A stretch of 64,000 bases of DNA from positions 1 to 64,000 of the forward strand of contig NZ_JABCSC020000002.1 in NCBI RefSeq assembly GCF_012972705.2. The letters are read 5' to 3'. The notes beneath the pieces are model-generated. The model was not told the DNA's origin. It was given only the letters and a program-made list of their open reading frames with translations, and made no database searches. Positions 21,421 through 30,469 of this stretch are shown here, in pieces (within the stretch, counting starts at the first letter, position 1; every line of letters starts with the position of its first letter). The translations under genes were made by a program, and so were the position numbers. The DNA comes from Uliginosibacterium aquaticum. GTDB lineage: Bacteria; Pseudomonadota; Gammaproteobacteria; Burkholderiales; Rhodocyclaceae.

Positions 21421-22581
21421 TCAGAAGGTCCACACCAGACAGCGATTGTTGGCCGGCATGGCCCGATCTTCAATGAGTGTCAGACCCTGTGCATCCGCCA
21501 GGGCGCAGACGGCTTCGAAATCACGGATGCCCCGATGCGCACCGCCAGCCTTGAGCCACTGGTCGAACTCGGCATTGCTGGGGCTGCTGTACTGGCCGCC
21601 GTAGTTGAATGGGCCGTAGATCACGAGGCGAGCAGGGCGCTCCAGCGCGTCCGGCAGGCGGACGAAGAACTGCTCCACCTCATGCCAGGCCATGATGTGG
21701 AGCGTGTTGGATGAAAACACAGCGTCATAGCCGCTGGCCGGCCAGGGCTTGCTCACATCCAGCTGTAGTGGTGGCAAAGTGTTAGGCAGAGCTGCACTGG
21801 CCAGCCAGGCTTCGATGCCGGGCAGGGTTTCGGTTCGTTCGCTGCATTGCCAAGCCAGATGCGGCAGGGCTGCGGCGAAGTGGATGGCATGCTGGCCGGT
21901 GCCACTGCCAATCTCGAGTACCTTGCGGCAAGCGGCGAAGTGTTCGCGCAGCACCTCAAGAATGGGCTCGCGGTTGCGGGCGACAGAGGGCGCGTCGGGT
22001 CTGGAATGATTCATTTTCGGATACGAAAGGGGCGGGTCGCCATTGTCGCTGCGGGTGATCGCGTACAGAAGCATGTCGCGTGGCCGACTCGAAATATTGG
22101 GGTGCAGGGTGTGGCTTGCCAGGCGCCCTTCTTGGCGCAGTCCGGCTTTCTCGAGCATGCGCGCCGAGGCGAGATTATCCACATCACATAGCGCCTCGAT
22201 GCGTTGCAAGGAGGGCTGACGGAAGGCTGTGGCGAGCAGGGCGCGCAAGGCTTCGCTCATCAGACCGCGCCCCCAGTGAGTGGGGGTGAGCATGCAGCCC
22301 AGACGCAGCAGGTGGGGCTCGATTCGGGCGAGCTGAAGCAGACCGATGACGGAGCCGTCTTCCTCGATGAGCCAGCTCCAGCCGGCCCCACGATCCCAAC
22401 GCAGCAGATCGAGGCTGATCTGCTGGCGGGTCTGGCGTAGCTCGGCGTGTGGCGTCCAGCCCAGGTAGCGGGTCACCTGAGTTTCGCCTGAAAGGCGCGC
22501 GAAGACGGCTTCGGCGTCGGACGGCAGGGGCTTGCGTAGCAGCAGGCGCGGCGTACGCAGTTCGGCAGGCGGCCAGTTCAT
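21421..22581 (-). CDS. GNAT acetyltransferase / DUF938 methyltransferase-like fusion
   Basis: A 386-residue protein with two domains. Residues 1-185 form a RimJ/RimL-type N-acetyltransferase (LRTPRLLLRKP, then HWGRGLMSEALRALL acetyl-CoA loop). Residues 195-386 match DUF938, an SAM-dependent methyltransferase-like family (VLEIGSGTGQHAIHFAA, then PLQLDVSKPW and YGPFNYGG). DUF938 proteins usually begin near SRPDAPS-ARN; that sequence follows an internal Met at residue 190 (YPKMNHSRPDA), so separate translation is possible. No substrate can be inferred. It is the gene immediately downstream of nifA. Confidence 0.75.
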   Translation of the reverse strand: MNWPPAELRTPRLLLRKPLPSDAEAVFARLSGETQVTRYLGWTPHAELRQTRQQISLDLLRWDRGAGWSWLIEEDGSVIGLLQLARIEPHLLRLGCMLTPTHWGRGLMSEALRALLATAFRQPSLQRIEALCDVDNLASARMLEKAGLRQEGRLASHTLHPNISSRPRDMLLYAITRSDNGDPPLSYPKMNHSRPDAPSVARNREPILEVLREHFAACRKVLEIGSGTGQHAIHFAAALPHLAWQCSERTETLPGIEAWLASAALPNTLPPLQLDVSKPWPASGYDAVFSSNTLHIMAWHEVEQFFVRLPDALERPARLVIYGPFNYGGQYSSPSNAEFDQWLKAGGAHRGIRDFEAVCALADAQGLTLIEDRAMPANNRCLVWTF

Positions 22582-22626
22582 CTGAAGACCGAGCCTGCCT
22601 GACGTGCCCGGCTTGCCGGCAACCGA

Positions 22627-24270
22627 TCAGAAGCGCGGCACGTTGATGTCGTACTTCTTCAGCGCGTAGCCCATCTGGCGGCCGGTGATGTTGAGCAGGC
22701 GCGCGGCCTTGGCGCGCACGCCGCGGGCTTGCTCCATGGCCCAGATCAGGCGCTCGCGCTCGCCCTCGGGCTTGCCGTCGCCGACGGCCGGCTCGGCGGG
22801 CCGTGCGCCTGCCTGGCCGGGCGCTTGCGGTGCTTCGTAGCTGATCATCTCGGTTTCCGCCGGGGCGACAGCGTCATCCTTCTTCACGAAGTGCAGAACC
22901 TGCGTCAGGCAGCGGTTGTGGGTACAGGGGAAATCCTGCATGTCGACCCGGTCGTTGCGGGTCATGGTGGCCACGCGCTCGATACAGTTTTCGAGCTCGC
23001 GCACATTGCCTGGCCAGTAACAGTGCTGCAGCACGGACTGTGCTGAGTCCGTGAGCGCGATGTGGCGATCATTCTCGGCATTGAAGCGTTGAATGAAGTG
23101 ACTGGCCAGCGCAGGAATGTCGTTCGGGCGCTCACGCAGGGCGGGCAGGAAGATGCTGATCACGTTGATGCGGAAATACAGGTCGGAGCGGAAGGTGCCG
23201 GCGCTGACCATCTTTTCAAGGTTGCGGTTGGTGGCGCAGATCAGGCGCACATCGACCTTGATCGGTTTGCTGCCGCCCACCCGCTCGAACTCGCGCTCCT
23301 GCAGCACACGCAGCAGCTTGGTCTGGAACGCAGCGGAGATGTCGCCGATCTCGTCCATGAACAGGGTGCCGCCATCGGCCATCTCGAAGCGCCCCTTGCG
23401 CACGCCGGCGGCACCGGTGAAGGCGCCTTTCTCATGGCCGAAGAGTTCGGATTCGAGCAGGGTTTCGGACAGCGCCGCACAGTTGACCTTGATGAAGGGC
23501 TGATCCTTGCGGGGGGACAGCTCGTGGATCGCGCGGGCGATCACTTCCTTGCCGGTGCCGCTCTCGCCGCGCAGCAGCACGGTGGAGCGTGAAGGTGCGA
23601 CCAGGTGGGCTTCGGCAAAAACCTGCTGCATGCGATCGGAAGCGCCCACTACATTGTCGAGCGTGAAGCCGGCCGGGCGGGCGTCTCGCTCCTGCTCGGT
23701 TTTCAGCACCAGGCGCTCGCGCTCTTCGGTGACGATGCGGCGCAGGGCGACGGCCTGACCGACCAGATTGGCCACCATGCTGAGCAGGCGCACATCGCGG
23801 CCGAAACCGCCGTTACCGTCTTCGTCCTTGCGGTCGATCGTGAGCACGCCGATCACATTGGTGGTGGCGCGGATCGGCACGCCAATGAAGGCTGTCGGCA
23901 CCACATCGGTTTCGCTGAGCGACTGGGTGCGGTTCAGGAACAGGGGCTCCTGTGAAATATCCGGGATCACATTGGGCGAGCCAAGCGAGTAGATCCGCCC
24001 GATGACCCCTTCGCCGGGGCGATAGCGCGCAGCCTGCGCCTCGGCCACAGTGAGGCCGACCGAGACCGCCAGCTCCAGATCCTCGGCCTCGTCATCCTTG
24101 AGCAGCACCATGCTGCGGCGAAACCCGAGCAGGGACTGGAGCACGTTAAGGGATTCGCGCAAGGTCCGGCTGACATCCAGGGATGAACTGAGGATCTTGC
24201 TGATCTCATAGATGGTGACCAGCTCGAGCGAGGCTCGTTTGTCCACCAGGTTTCCTGTCGTCGCAATCAT
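22627..24270 (-). CDS. nifA: NifA, sigma-54 activator of nif genes
   Basis: A 547-residue enhancer-binding protein. Residues about 20-180 form a GAF domain; 205-440 form the AAA+ domain with GESGTGKE (Walker A), GAFTGA (sigma-54 contact) and the DEIGD motif; residues about 505-547 form the Fis-type helix-turn-helix (ARLLNITGRQMGYALKKY). Between the AAA+ and helix regions the cysteines follow C-x11-C-x19-C-x4-C exactly, the hallmark of oxygen-sensitive NifA that works without NifL. A sigma-54-like promoter lies at 24372-24387. It should activate the GG-N10-GC promoters found through the window. Confidence 0.97.
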   Translation of the reverse strand: MIATTGNLVDKRASLELVTIYEISKILSSSLDVSRTLRESLNVLQSLLGFRRSMVLLKDDEAEDLELAVSVGLTVAEAQAARYRPGEGVIGRIYSLGSPNVIPDISQEPLFLNRTQSLSETDVVPTAFIGVPIRATTNVIGVLTIDRKDEDGNGGFGRDVRLLSMVANLVGQAVALRRIVTEERERLVLKTEQERDARPAGFTLDNVVGASDRMQQVFAEAHLVAPSRSTVLLRGESGTGKEVIARAIHELSPRKDQPFIKVNCAALSETLLESELFGHEKGAFTGAAGVRKGRFEMADGGTLFMDEIGDISAAFQTKLLRVLQEREFERVGGSKPIKVDVRLICATNRNLEKMVSAGTFRSDLYFRINVISIFLPALRERPNDIPALASHFIQRFNAENDRHIALTDSAQSVLQHCYWPGNVRELENCIERVATMTRNDRVDMQDFPCTHNRCLTQVLHFVKKDDAVAPAETEMISYEAPQAPGQAGARPAEPAVGDGKPEGERERLIWAMEQARGVRAKAARLLNITGRQMGYALKKYDINVPRF

Positions 24271-24371
24271 GGGGGCGATCCTCTGCTAGGCGAGACAGCT
24301 GGGGGCTGGCGCTGTCTCTTTTCCGGTGCAGGTCTGGAAGAAAACGTGCCTGGATCCGGTGACTAATCTCT

Positions 24372-24387
24372 AGCAAATGATGTGCCG
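24372..24387 (-). promoter_or_regulatory. Sigma-54 promoter of nifA
   Basis: Minus-strand CGGCAC-ATCAT-TTGCT: GG and GC ten bases apart, only the first base differing from TGGCAC. Transcription would begin near 24360, about 90 bases before the nifA ATG. It suggests nifA is under sigma-54 control, perhaps autoregulated. Confidence 0.7.
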
Positions 24388-24426
24388 AAAGGGCTGGAAA
24401 ATGACCTTATAAATCCTAAGGCCTTG

Positions 24427-24442
24427 TGTGACGGGCTTCACG
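24427..24442. promoter_or_regulatory. CRP/FNR-type palindrome near the nifA promoter
   Basis: TGTGA-CGGGCT-TCACG matches the TGTGA-N6-TCACA pattern with one change. It also reads as TGT-N10-ACG, one base off a NifA upstream activator sequence. Its centre is about 74 bases before the predicted nifA start, a typical position for an activator of either type. Confidence 0.4.
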
Positions 24443-24577
24443 CCGGATACGCACGTTTCGCGTCAGCGCTGCAGCCGGGCAGGGCTATGCATCAGAGCGG
24501 GGCAACACGCACCGGGATGGTCCTCGTCCTCTGCTCTTGAACAGGCCAAACGCTTTTCTGGTAACCCAAAAGTGACA

Positions 24578-24589
24578 TTGTGGACACAA
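24578..24589. promoter_or_regulatory. TTGTGGACACAA palindrome before the RseC-like gene
   Basis: TTGTGGACA at this position recurs before rnfA (30329-30337). Both lie 75-97 bases upstream of a sigma-54 -24 element and both are followed closely by TCCGGCAC. It is a candidate activator site. Confidence 0.4.
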
Positions 24590-24661
24590 CAATCCGGCAC
24601 GGACTCAACAGACCGTCGGCTTACATGCCCGAAGACCGCCTCACGGGGGGCAAACACGGCC

Positions 24662-24677
24662 TGGCACAAGGCTTGCG
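24662..24677 (+). promoter_or_regulatory. Sigma-54 promoter of the RseC-like gene
   Basis: TGGCAC-AAGGC-TTGCG, with a perfect -24 box and GG-N10-GC spacing. Start site near 24689, about 20 bases before the ATG at 24709. Confidence 0.75.
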
Positions 24678-24708
24678 CTAAGGCGGACAGATTCAGGTGG
24701 AGAACATC

Positions 24709-25140
24709 ATGGCTTCCCAGCAAGTTCGCATTCTGGCCATTCGTGGCAACACCCTCTTGGTGGAGAGCAGCGCGGCTTCGGCCTGCGGCAGTTGCCATAG
24801 CAAGCAGCAGTGCGGGCAGGACGCCGGCGCGCCGCATGAAATCCGGGTAGCTCCGGAGCAGATGGCTTCGCTGAGAGTGCTGGACACGATCAGCGTGAGC
24901 CTGCCTTCCGGCCAGTTGCTGCGCATGGCCATGAGCGCTTATCTGCCATCGCTGGCGGGTTTACTGGCGGGACTGTTGATTGGCAGTGCCAGCGGCAGTG
25001 ATGGCCTGACTGCGCTGAGCGGGGCGATCGGGTTCTGTACAGGCCTGGGCCTGACCCGCCTGCTCGGGCACAAGGCGCGCACCGTTCTTCACGAGGTGCG
25101 AGCGGTGCAAGGCGCTGCGCGCACTGGCTGTGCAGGTTGA
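24709..25140 (+). CDS. rseC: RseC/MucC-like Rnf-associated protein
   Basis: A 143-residue protein of the RseC/MucC type. The N-terminal domain has a CGSCHSKQQC cysteine set (C27-x2-C-x5-C), as in RseC. Two transmembrane segments follow at about residues 80-98 and 101-120. RseC belongs to the SoxR-reducing Rsx complex, and nif-linked homologues accompany rnf, whose operon lies 5.7 kb away. A sigma-54 promoter immediately precedes it. The start is ATG 24709 (GGTGGAGA 6-13 bases upstream); a GTG at 24697 is an alternative. Confidence 0.82.
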   Translation: MASQQVRILAIRGNTLLVESSAASACGSCHSKQQCGQDAGAPHEIRVAPEQMASLRVLDTISVSLPSGQLLRMAMSAYLPSLAGLLAGLLIGSASGSDGLTALSGAIGFCTGLGLTRLLGHKARTVLHEVRAVQGAARTGCAG

Positions 25141-25233
25141 GGGGATTGCCTTCCCAGAGTCAGGCCTGAAAGGGTGATGGGGCCTGTGCGGCTGAATCTG
25201 CAGCCGGGGGACCAGCCTGTGTACAGGGATTCT

Positions 25234-25256
25234 GTAGGGGCGGCTTAAGCCGGCCG
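25234..25256 (+). repeat. Single REP-like palindrome
   Basis: GTAGGGGCGGCTTAAGCCGG is like the arms of the two paired repeats at 49794-49960. Here only one arm is present, in the gap between the convergent RseC-like and fdx genes. Confidence 0.5.
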
Positions 25257-25321
25257 GGCCCAAAAGCTTAAGGAAGTCCATGCAGCCAGCGCTGCAGTTG
25301 CCCGAGCCGGCTCCGGGAGCC

Positions 25322-25654
25322 TCACTCGCGGGCGTGATTGCGCGTATGCACCGGCAATTCCACGGTGAGATCGCTCTCGCCCAGCTTCACGCAACAGGCC
25401 AGACGCGAGCTCGCTTCCAGCCCCCAGGCGTCGTCAAGCTGGTCCTCTTCCTCATCACTCGGGGCTGCAAGGCTGGCTCCCCCGGCGCGCACATACACAT
25501 GGCAGGTGGCGCAGGCGGCGACTTTCTCGCAGGCATGCTCGATTTCGATACCGGCGCCGAGCAGGGCATCACACAGGCTGCTGCCATGGCGGGCTTCGAT
25601 ACGGGCGCCCGTCGGGCACAGTTCCGGATGTGGCAGCAGGGTGATGGTGCTCAT
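25322..25654 (-). CDS. fdx: Isc-type [2Fe-2S] ferredoxin
   Basis: A 110-residue adrenodoxin-like ferredoxin. The cluster cysteines follow C-x5-C-x2-C ([16 protein letters not shown]), with the fourth in [10 protein letters not shown]. It supplies electrons for cluster assembly on IscU. It overlaps the end of hscA by four bases, so the two are coupled. Contrast the ferredoxin at 2972-3268, which has Ser in place of the third Cys. The acidic [12 protein letters not shown] segment matches the family's usual IscS-binding surface. Confidence 0.9.
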   Translation of the reverse strand: MSTITLLPHPELCPTGARIEARHGSSLCDALLGAGIEIEHACEKVAACATCHVYVRAGGASLAAPSDEEEDQLDDAWGLEASSRLACCVKLGESDLTVELPVHTRNHARE

Positions 25655-27528
25655 GCGGATAGCTCCGTCAGCAAGGTGCCGGCGAGTGCGCTGCGGATGC
25701 TGGCATCCATGCGTCGCTCGGCAAAGGTGGTCGAGGCGGCATTGAGGCCTTCGGTGACACGCTTGAGGGCGGCCGTATCGTTTTCGCTCTCGAGCGCTTC
25801 GGCCAGTGCGTACAGCGCTTGCTGCACCCTGGCGTACTCGTCGTGACTGAGCAGGGCATGGCCGTTTTCGGCCAGCGCCGCTTCGGTGGCGTCGAGCAGG
25901 CGGCGTGCATCCACCTGGGCTTCGCGCAGCATGCGGGTGGCCATGTCGGTATCGGCCTTGCCGAAGGCATCCATCAACATGCCGGCCACCTGTTCATCGC
26001 TGAGGCCGTAAGAGGGCTTGACCTGGATCTGCGCCTCGACACCGGAGATCATCTCGCGCGCTGCCACCGACAGCAGGCCATCCGCGTCGATCTGGAAGGT
26101 GACGCGGATGCGCGCTGCGCCCGCCACCATGGGCGGTATGCCGCGCAGATCGAAGCGCGCCAGCGAGCGGCAGTCCGCCACCAGCTCGCGCTCGCCCTGC
26201 AGCACATGAATGGCCATGGCGGTCTGGCCATCCTTGAAGGTGGTGAATTCCTGTGCGCGCGCCGTGGGGATGGTGGAATTGCGCGGAATGATCTTCTCAA
26301 CCAGCCCGCCCATGGTCTCCAGGCCCAGCGACAGCGGGCACACGTCGAGCAGCAGCCAGTCATCTCCGGTGCCGCGATTGCCGGCGAGGATATTGGCCTG
26401 CACGGCAGCGCCAAGGGCCACCACTTCGTCCGGATTGAGATTGTTAAGTGGCGCGCGGCCGAACAGCTTCGCCACGGCTTCCTGCACCTGCGGCATGCGC
26501 GTGGAGCCTCCCACCATCACCACGCCATCAACGTCTTCGGCCGTCACGCCCGCATCGCGCAGGGCCTTGCGCACCGGCGCGAGACTGCGTCCGATCAGAT
26601 CGCGGGTCATGCTTTCAAACTGAGCTCTGGCGAGCTCCAGCGAGAAGGCGCGGCCATCGGCCAGCTCGCCGCGAATGACGGTGCTGGCAGCATTCGAAAG
26701 CGACTCCTTGGCGCGCCGTGCCAGCGCCATCAGCAGCCGGGTATCCTGCGGGGTCTGTGTCTCCAGACCGATTTCGGCGCGCATCCAGTCAGCGATGCGA
26801 TGATCGAAATCGTCGCCACCGAGGGCAGCGTCGCCCGAGGTGGCGAGCACTTCGAACACGCCACGGGTGAGTTTGAGAATGGAGATATCGAAGGTGCCGC
26901 CGCCCAGATCGTAGATCGCGAACGTGCCTTCGGATGCGTTGTCCAGCCCATAGGCGATCGCCGCCGCAGTAGGCTCGTTGAGCAGACGCAATACGTTCAG
27001 GCCGGCGAGCTTCGCTGCATCTTTGGTGGCTTGACGCTGGGCATCATCGAAATAGGCGGGCACCGTGATCACCGCCCCGACCAGTTCGCCCCCCAGTGAG
27101 GCCTCGGCACGGTTGCGCAAGGCTCTCAATATCTCGGCCGAGACTTCGACCGGGCTCTTGGCCCCGGCACGCGTATTCAGACTCAGCATGCCCGGCGTGT
27201 CCAGCAGCTCGTAAGGCGTGCTGCCGGAGGCCGTGAGATCTGCCAACTGGCGGCCCATGAAGCGCTTCACCGAAACGATGGTATTGCGCGGATCGGTGAC
27301 CTGTTCGGCCTGGGCCGCATAGCCCACCGTGATGGCGCCGGCCTCGTCACCATAACGCACCACTGAGGGCAGGAGCATCTTGCCGGCCTCGTCAGGCATG
27401 ACCGTAGTCACCCCACTGATCACGCTGGCAACCAGCGAATTGGTCGTACCAAGATCAATGCCTACAGCCAGACGATGCTGGTGCGGGGCAGCGCTCAGGC
27501 CGGGTTCAGCAATTTGCAGCAAGGCCAT
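25651..27528 (-). CDS. hscA: HscA, Fe-S assembly Hsp70
   Basis: A 625-residue Hsp70-family chaperone. Visible are the ATPase signature [14 protein letters not shown] (about residue 24), [10 protein letters not shown], the [11 protein letters not shown] motif and the substrate-binding domain from about residue 400. HscA helps move clusters from IscU to target proteins. Its partner HscB normally lies just upstream, but only 85 bases separate hscA from iscA here, so hscB is missing from this operon. It may use a housekeeping HscB encoded elsewhere. Confidence 0.93.
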   Translation of the reverse strand: MALLQIAEPGLSAAPHQHRLAVGIDLGTTNSLVASVISGVTTVMPDEAGKMLLPSVVRYGDEAGAITVGYAAQAEQVTDPRNTIVSVKRFMGRQLADLTASGSTPYELLDTPGMLSLNTRAGAKSPVEVSAEILRALRNRAEASLGGELVGAVITVPAYFDDAQRQATKDAAKLAGLNVLRLLNEPTAAAIAYGLDNASEGTFAIYDLGGGTFDISILKLTRGVFEVLATSGDAALGGDDFDHRIADWMRAEIGLETQTPQDTRLLMALARRAKESLSNAASTVIRGELADGRAFSLELARAQFESMTRDLIGRSLAPVRKALRDAGVTAEDVDGVVMVGGSTRMPQVQEAVAKLFGRAPLNNLNPDEVVALGAAVQANILAGNRGTGDDWLLLDVCPLSLGLETMGGLVEKIIPRNSTIPTARAQEFTTFKDGQTAMAIHVLQGERELVADCRSLARFDLRGIPPMVAGAARIRVTFQIDADGLLSVAAREMISGVEAQIQVKPSYGLSDEQVAGMLMDAFGKADTDMATRMLREAQVDARRLLDATEAALAENGHALLSHDEYARVQQALYALAEALESENDTAALKRVTEGLNAASTTFAERRMDASIRSALAGTLLTELSA

Positions 27529-27575
27529 GATTCATCTCCATCGAGGCGCCCTTGGCGCGACGCTTCCAGCGCCGT

Positions 27576-27601
27576 GTCATGCCTGCATGCGCAAGCATGA
27601 C
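27576..27601. repeat. Inverted repeat in the iscA-hscA gap
   Basis: GTCATGC (27576-27582) pairs with GCATGAC (27595-27601). It occupies the gap where hscB would normally lie and may set mRNA processing between iscA and hscA. Confidence 0.45.
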
Positions 27602-27613
27602 GGCGGCGTTCAC

Positions 27614-27934
27614 TCAGACCGCGAAACTCTCACCGCAGCCGCAGGCTGCCTTGGCGTTCGGGTTGTTGAACTTGAAGCCTTCGTTGAGTCCTTCGCGTAC
27701 GAAGTCCAGCTCGGTGCCATCAAGGAAGACGTGGCTCTTCGGATCGATCACGATGGTCACGCCATTGCTCTCGAAGAGCTGGTCTTCCGCTTCGGGCTGA
27801 TCCACAAACTCCAGGGAATAGGCGAGGCCCGAGCAACCGCTGGTCTTGACGGCCAGACGCAGGCCGATGCCGCCACCACGTTTGGCGAGGCTCTTCTGCA
27901 CATGGCGGGCAGCTTTTTCGCTGACGGTGATCAT
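27614..27934 (-). CDS. iscA: IscA, A-type Fe-S carrier
   Basis: A 106-residue A-type carrier with the conserved cysteines in TSGCSGLAY and ACGCGESF. It accepts clusters from IscU and delivers them to apo-targets. The start at 27934 ([11 protein letters not shown]) is chosen because it opens the conserved domain; an in-frame start 11 codons upstream lies in spacer. It is the fourth gene of the iscS operon and one of three A-type carriers in the window. Confidence 0.92.
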   Translation of the reverse strand: MITVSEKAARHVQKSLAKRGGGIGLRLAVKTSGCSGLAYSLEFVDQPEAEDQLFESNGVTIVIDPKSHVFLDGTELDFVREGLNEGFKFNNPNAKAACGCGESFAV

Positions 27935-28042
27935 GGTCTTGTCCTCACTACACAGATGAATTTGCACAAAAATTAATCGCAGTGTTCTGGCCGCACGGGG
28001 CGAAGCGCTGCCACCACAAGGCCAGAGGCGTTCTCTCAGCTC

Positions 28043-28393
28043 TCAAACCGAGAAGGAGCTTCCGCAGCCACAGGTGGAGGTGGCGTTCGGATTGCGGATG
28101 ATGAAGCGCGAGCCTTCAAGGCTGTCCTCGTAGTCGATCTCGGCGCCCATCAGGTATTGCATGCTGATGCCGTCAATGACCAGCTTCACGCCCCCCTTTT
28201 CGATGGCCAGATCGTCTTCCTTGTCTTCTTCCTCGAAGGCGAAGCCGTATTGGAAACCCGAGCAGCCGCCACCATTCACATACACGCGCAGCTTGAGTGC
28301 GGGATTGCCTTCATCGGCAATCAGCTCGGCCACCTTGGCCGCGGCCGCGTCGGAGAAGAAAACAGGGGAGGGGATTTCAGTTGGTGCATTCAT
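28043..28393 (-). CDS. erpA: ErpA-like A-type Fe-S carrier
   Basis: A 116-residue A-type carrier closer to ErpA by its [19 protein letters not shown] core and CGCGSSFSV ending; cysteines at about 44, 108 and 110. An acidic EEEDKEDD segment follows the first Cys. It lies between iscU and iscA, where most isc operons have a single IscA. It may serve a subset of nitrogenase-related targets. Confidence 0.88.
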   Translation of the reverse strand: MNAPTEIPSPVFFSDAAAAKVAELIADEGNPALKLRVYVNGGGCSGFQYGFAFEEEDKEDDLAIEKGGVKLVIDGISMQYLMGAEIDYEDSLEGSRFIIRNPNATSTCGCGSSFSV

Positions 28394-28404
28394 GATGATT
28401 CCTT

Positions 28405-28845
28405 TCAGGCGGCGGCTTTTTCGACGACGACGGCCGGGCAGGCGCCGCTTTCGGTTTCTTCAACAAATCCCTGCTTGGCGCGGTAGTCAGCCACGGCTGC
28501 TTTGATGGCATCCTCGGCGAGGATCGAGCAGTGGATCTTCACCGGAGGCAGGGCCAGTTCTTCGGCGATCGCGGTGTTCTTGATTTCGAGCGCTTCAGCC
28601 AGGCTCTTGCCCTTCACCCATTCGGTGACCAGCGAAGAGGAGGCGATGGCCGAGCCACAGCCATAAGTCTTGAACTTGGCGTCCTCGATGATGCCTTCAG
28701 CATTGACCTTGATCTGCAGCTTCATCACATCGCCGCAGGCCGGTGCGCCGACCATGCCAGTACCGACATCGTCATCGCCGGCCGACATCGAGCCGACGTT
28801 CCGAGGGTTGTCGTAGTGGTCCAGAACCTTGTCGCTGTATGCCAT
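28405..28845 (-). CDS. iscU: IscU, Fe-S scaffold
   Basis: A 146-residue IscU scaffold. Three cluster cysteines are present: [24 protein letters not shown], and the [10 protein letters not shown] motif. The HscA-binding sequence LPPVKIHC is intact. A short C-terminal extension ([18 protein letters not shown]) goes beyond the usual length of about 128 residues. It lies 71 bases after iscS. Confidence 0.95.
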   Translation of the reverse strand: MAYSDKVLDHYDNPRNVGSMSAGDDDVGTGMVGAPACGDVMKLQIKVNAEGIIEDAKFKTYGCGSAIASSSLVTEWVKGKSLAEALEIKNTAIAEELALPPVKIHCSILAEDAIKAAVADYRAKQGFVEETESGACPAVVVEKAAA

Positions 28846-28916
28846 GATGATTCTCCGTTGTGTGGGTTGGGGGCTGTCGTGGGGGCTTCAGCCTGGGGTT
28901 TGTTCCGTTTGCGGGC

Positions 28917-30128
28917 TCAGTGAGCGGCCCACTGCACGGTGGAGAGATCGATGCCGTCGCGGTGCATATCCCACAAGGGTGAGAGCTCGCGCAGCTTGCT
29001 GACCGAGGCGCTGATCTTCTCGATCACCGCATCGATCTCGTCCTGAGTGGTGAAGCGGCCGATCGAGAAGCGGATCGAGCTGTGTGCCAGTTCGTCCGAG
29101 CGGCCCAGTGCGCGCAGCACGTAGGAGGGCTCAAGGCTGGCCGAGGTACAGGCCGAGCCTGAGGACACGGCGACATCCTTGATGCCCATCAGCAGCGACT
29201 CGCCTTCGACGAAATTGAAGGACAGGTTCAGGTTGTGTGGCACGCGCTGATCCATGTCGCCATTCACGAACACCTGGTCGAGTTTCATCAGGCCTTGCAT
29301 CAGGCGATCGCGCAGCCAGCGGGCGCGTTCGTTGTCGGCACCCATGTTTTCGCGGGCGATCCAGTAGGCTTCCCCCATGCCGACGATCTGGTGGGTGGGC
29401 AGGGTGCCTGAGCGCATGCCGCGCTCATGGCCGCCGCCATGGATCAGTGCATCGATCCGCACGCGCGGCTTGCGGCTGACATACAAAGCGCCGATGCCTT
29501 TGGGGCCGTAAGTCTTGTGCGCCGAGAGCGACATCATGTCTACCGGCAGGCTGGCCAGATCGATGGCTACCTTGCCAGTGGCCTGGGCGGCATCCACATG
29601 GAAGATCACCCCTTTTTCGCGACACAGCGTGCCGAGCCGGGCGATATCCTGGATCACGCCGATCTCGTTATTCACCAGCATCACCGAAGCGAGAATGGTG
29701 TCCGGGCGGATCGCGGCAGCAAACACGTCGAAATCGATCAGGCCGTTTTCCTGCACATCCAGCCAGGTGATCTCGAAGCCGTCGCGCTCCAGTTCGCGAC
29801 AGGTATCGAGCACCGATTTGTGTTCGGTCTTCACCGTGATCAGATGCTTGCCGCGCGCTGAGTGAAAGCGCGCAGCCCCCTTGATGGCGAGGTTGTTGGA
29901 TTCGGTGGCGCCGGAGGTCCACACAATCTCGCGCGGGTCTGCCCCGATCAGCGAGGCCACCTGCTCACGGGCAATCTCCACCGCTTCCTCTGCCGCCCAG
30001 CCATAGGCATGCGAGCGGCTGGCCGGATTGCCGAAATTTTCGGAGAGCCAGGGAATCATTTTTGCAAGCACTCGCGGATCGACCGGCGTGGTCGCGGAGT
30101 AATCCAGATATATGGGGCGGGGCATCAT
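28917..30128 (-). CDS. iscS: IscS, cysteine desulfurase
   Basis: A 403-residue group I desulfurase. The PLP lysine lies in [12 protein letters not shown] and the mobile Cys loop reads [21 protein letters not shown], the IscS signature. It ends ALGRSDE...TVQWAAH. The starts at 30128 and 30125 (MM) are both possible. It heads the operon that continues through fdx. It lacks the usual iscR upstream; instead a sigma-54-like sequence at 30173-30188 suggests nif control. Confidence 0.95.
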   Translation of the reverse strand: MMPRPIYLDYSATTPVDPRVLAKMIPWLSENFGNPASRSHAYGWAAEEAVEIAREQVASLIGADPREIVWTSGATESNNLAIKGAARFHSARGKHLITVKTEHKSVLDTCRELERDGFEITWLDVQENGLIDFDVFAAAIRPDTILASVMLVNNEIGVIQDIARLGTLCREKGVIFHVDAAQATGKVAIDLASLPVDMMSLSAHKTYGPKGIGALYVSRKPRVRIDALIHGGGHERGMRSGTLPTHQIVGMGEAYWIARENMGADNERARWLRDRLMQGLMKLDQVFVNGDMDQRVPHNLNLSFNFVEGESLLMGIKDVAVSSGSACTSASLEPSYVLRALGRSDELAHSSIRFSIGRFTTQDEIDAVIEKISASVSKLRELSPLWDMHRDGIDLSTVQWAAH

Positions 30129-30172
30129 GCTGCTTCTCCTGCGTCTGGCTTGTGGGGGCTTGCAGGAGCTAC

Positions 30173-30188
30173 AGCAAATATCGAACCA
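30173..30188 (-). promoter_or_regulatory. Sigma-54-like promoter of the isc operon
   Basis: Minus-strand TGGTTC-GATAT-TTGCT: GG-N10-GC spacing kept, two changes in the -24 box. Start site about 30161, 33 bases before iscS. Divergent from the rnfA promoter, 240 bp away. Confidence 0.5.
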
Positions 30189-30251
30189 GTTTTTGAATAC
30201 CCCGCCAGATCGGCGTTTGCGGCTAGCTTGCGGTGATTGGTCGGTGTGCAG

Positions 30252-30289
30252 CTGTCAGAAATGTTGAAGCAAATGTAGCAACTGTCAGA
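30252..30289. repeat. CTGTCAGA direct repeats in the isc-rnf divergent region
   Basis: CTGTCAGA occurs at 30252-30259 and again at 30282-30289, exactly 30 bp apart, in the shared upstream region of isc and rnf. It may bind a regulator that serves both operons. Confidence 0.4.
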
Positions 30290-30328
30290 GTTGTGTTCGG
30301 ACCCTGGCGGCGCGGCCTGCACCGGCCG

Positions 30329-30337
30329 TTGTGGACA
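30329..30337. promoter_or_regulatory. TTGTGGACA motif before rnfA
   Basis: Same motif as at 24578-24586, placed 89-97 bases before the rnfA -24 element. Candidate enhancer site. Confidence 0.4.
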
Positions 30338-30425
30338 TTCCGGCACTTCAAGAATGACAAAAGCGACCTCCCGCGAAATCCCTTGAACTGAGCCAAAGCG
30401 CTTGCCACAAGGGCTTTCCAGCCGA

Positions 30426-30441
30426 TGGCACGAAGCATGCA
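30426..30441 (+). promoter_or_regulatory. Sigma-54 promoter of the rnf operon
   Basis: TGGCAC-GAAGC-ATGCA: perfect -24 box and GG-N10-GC spacing. Start site near 30453, 17 bases before the rnfA ATG at 30470. Confidence 0.78.
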
Positions 30442-30469
30442 ACGGCGTGGCCAGACAGGAGACCGTGCC

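Noticed and set aside
27529-27613. Search for hscB between iscA and hscA
   Set aside because: Only 85 bases, with an inverted repeat; no room for the gene.
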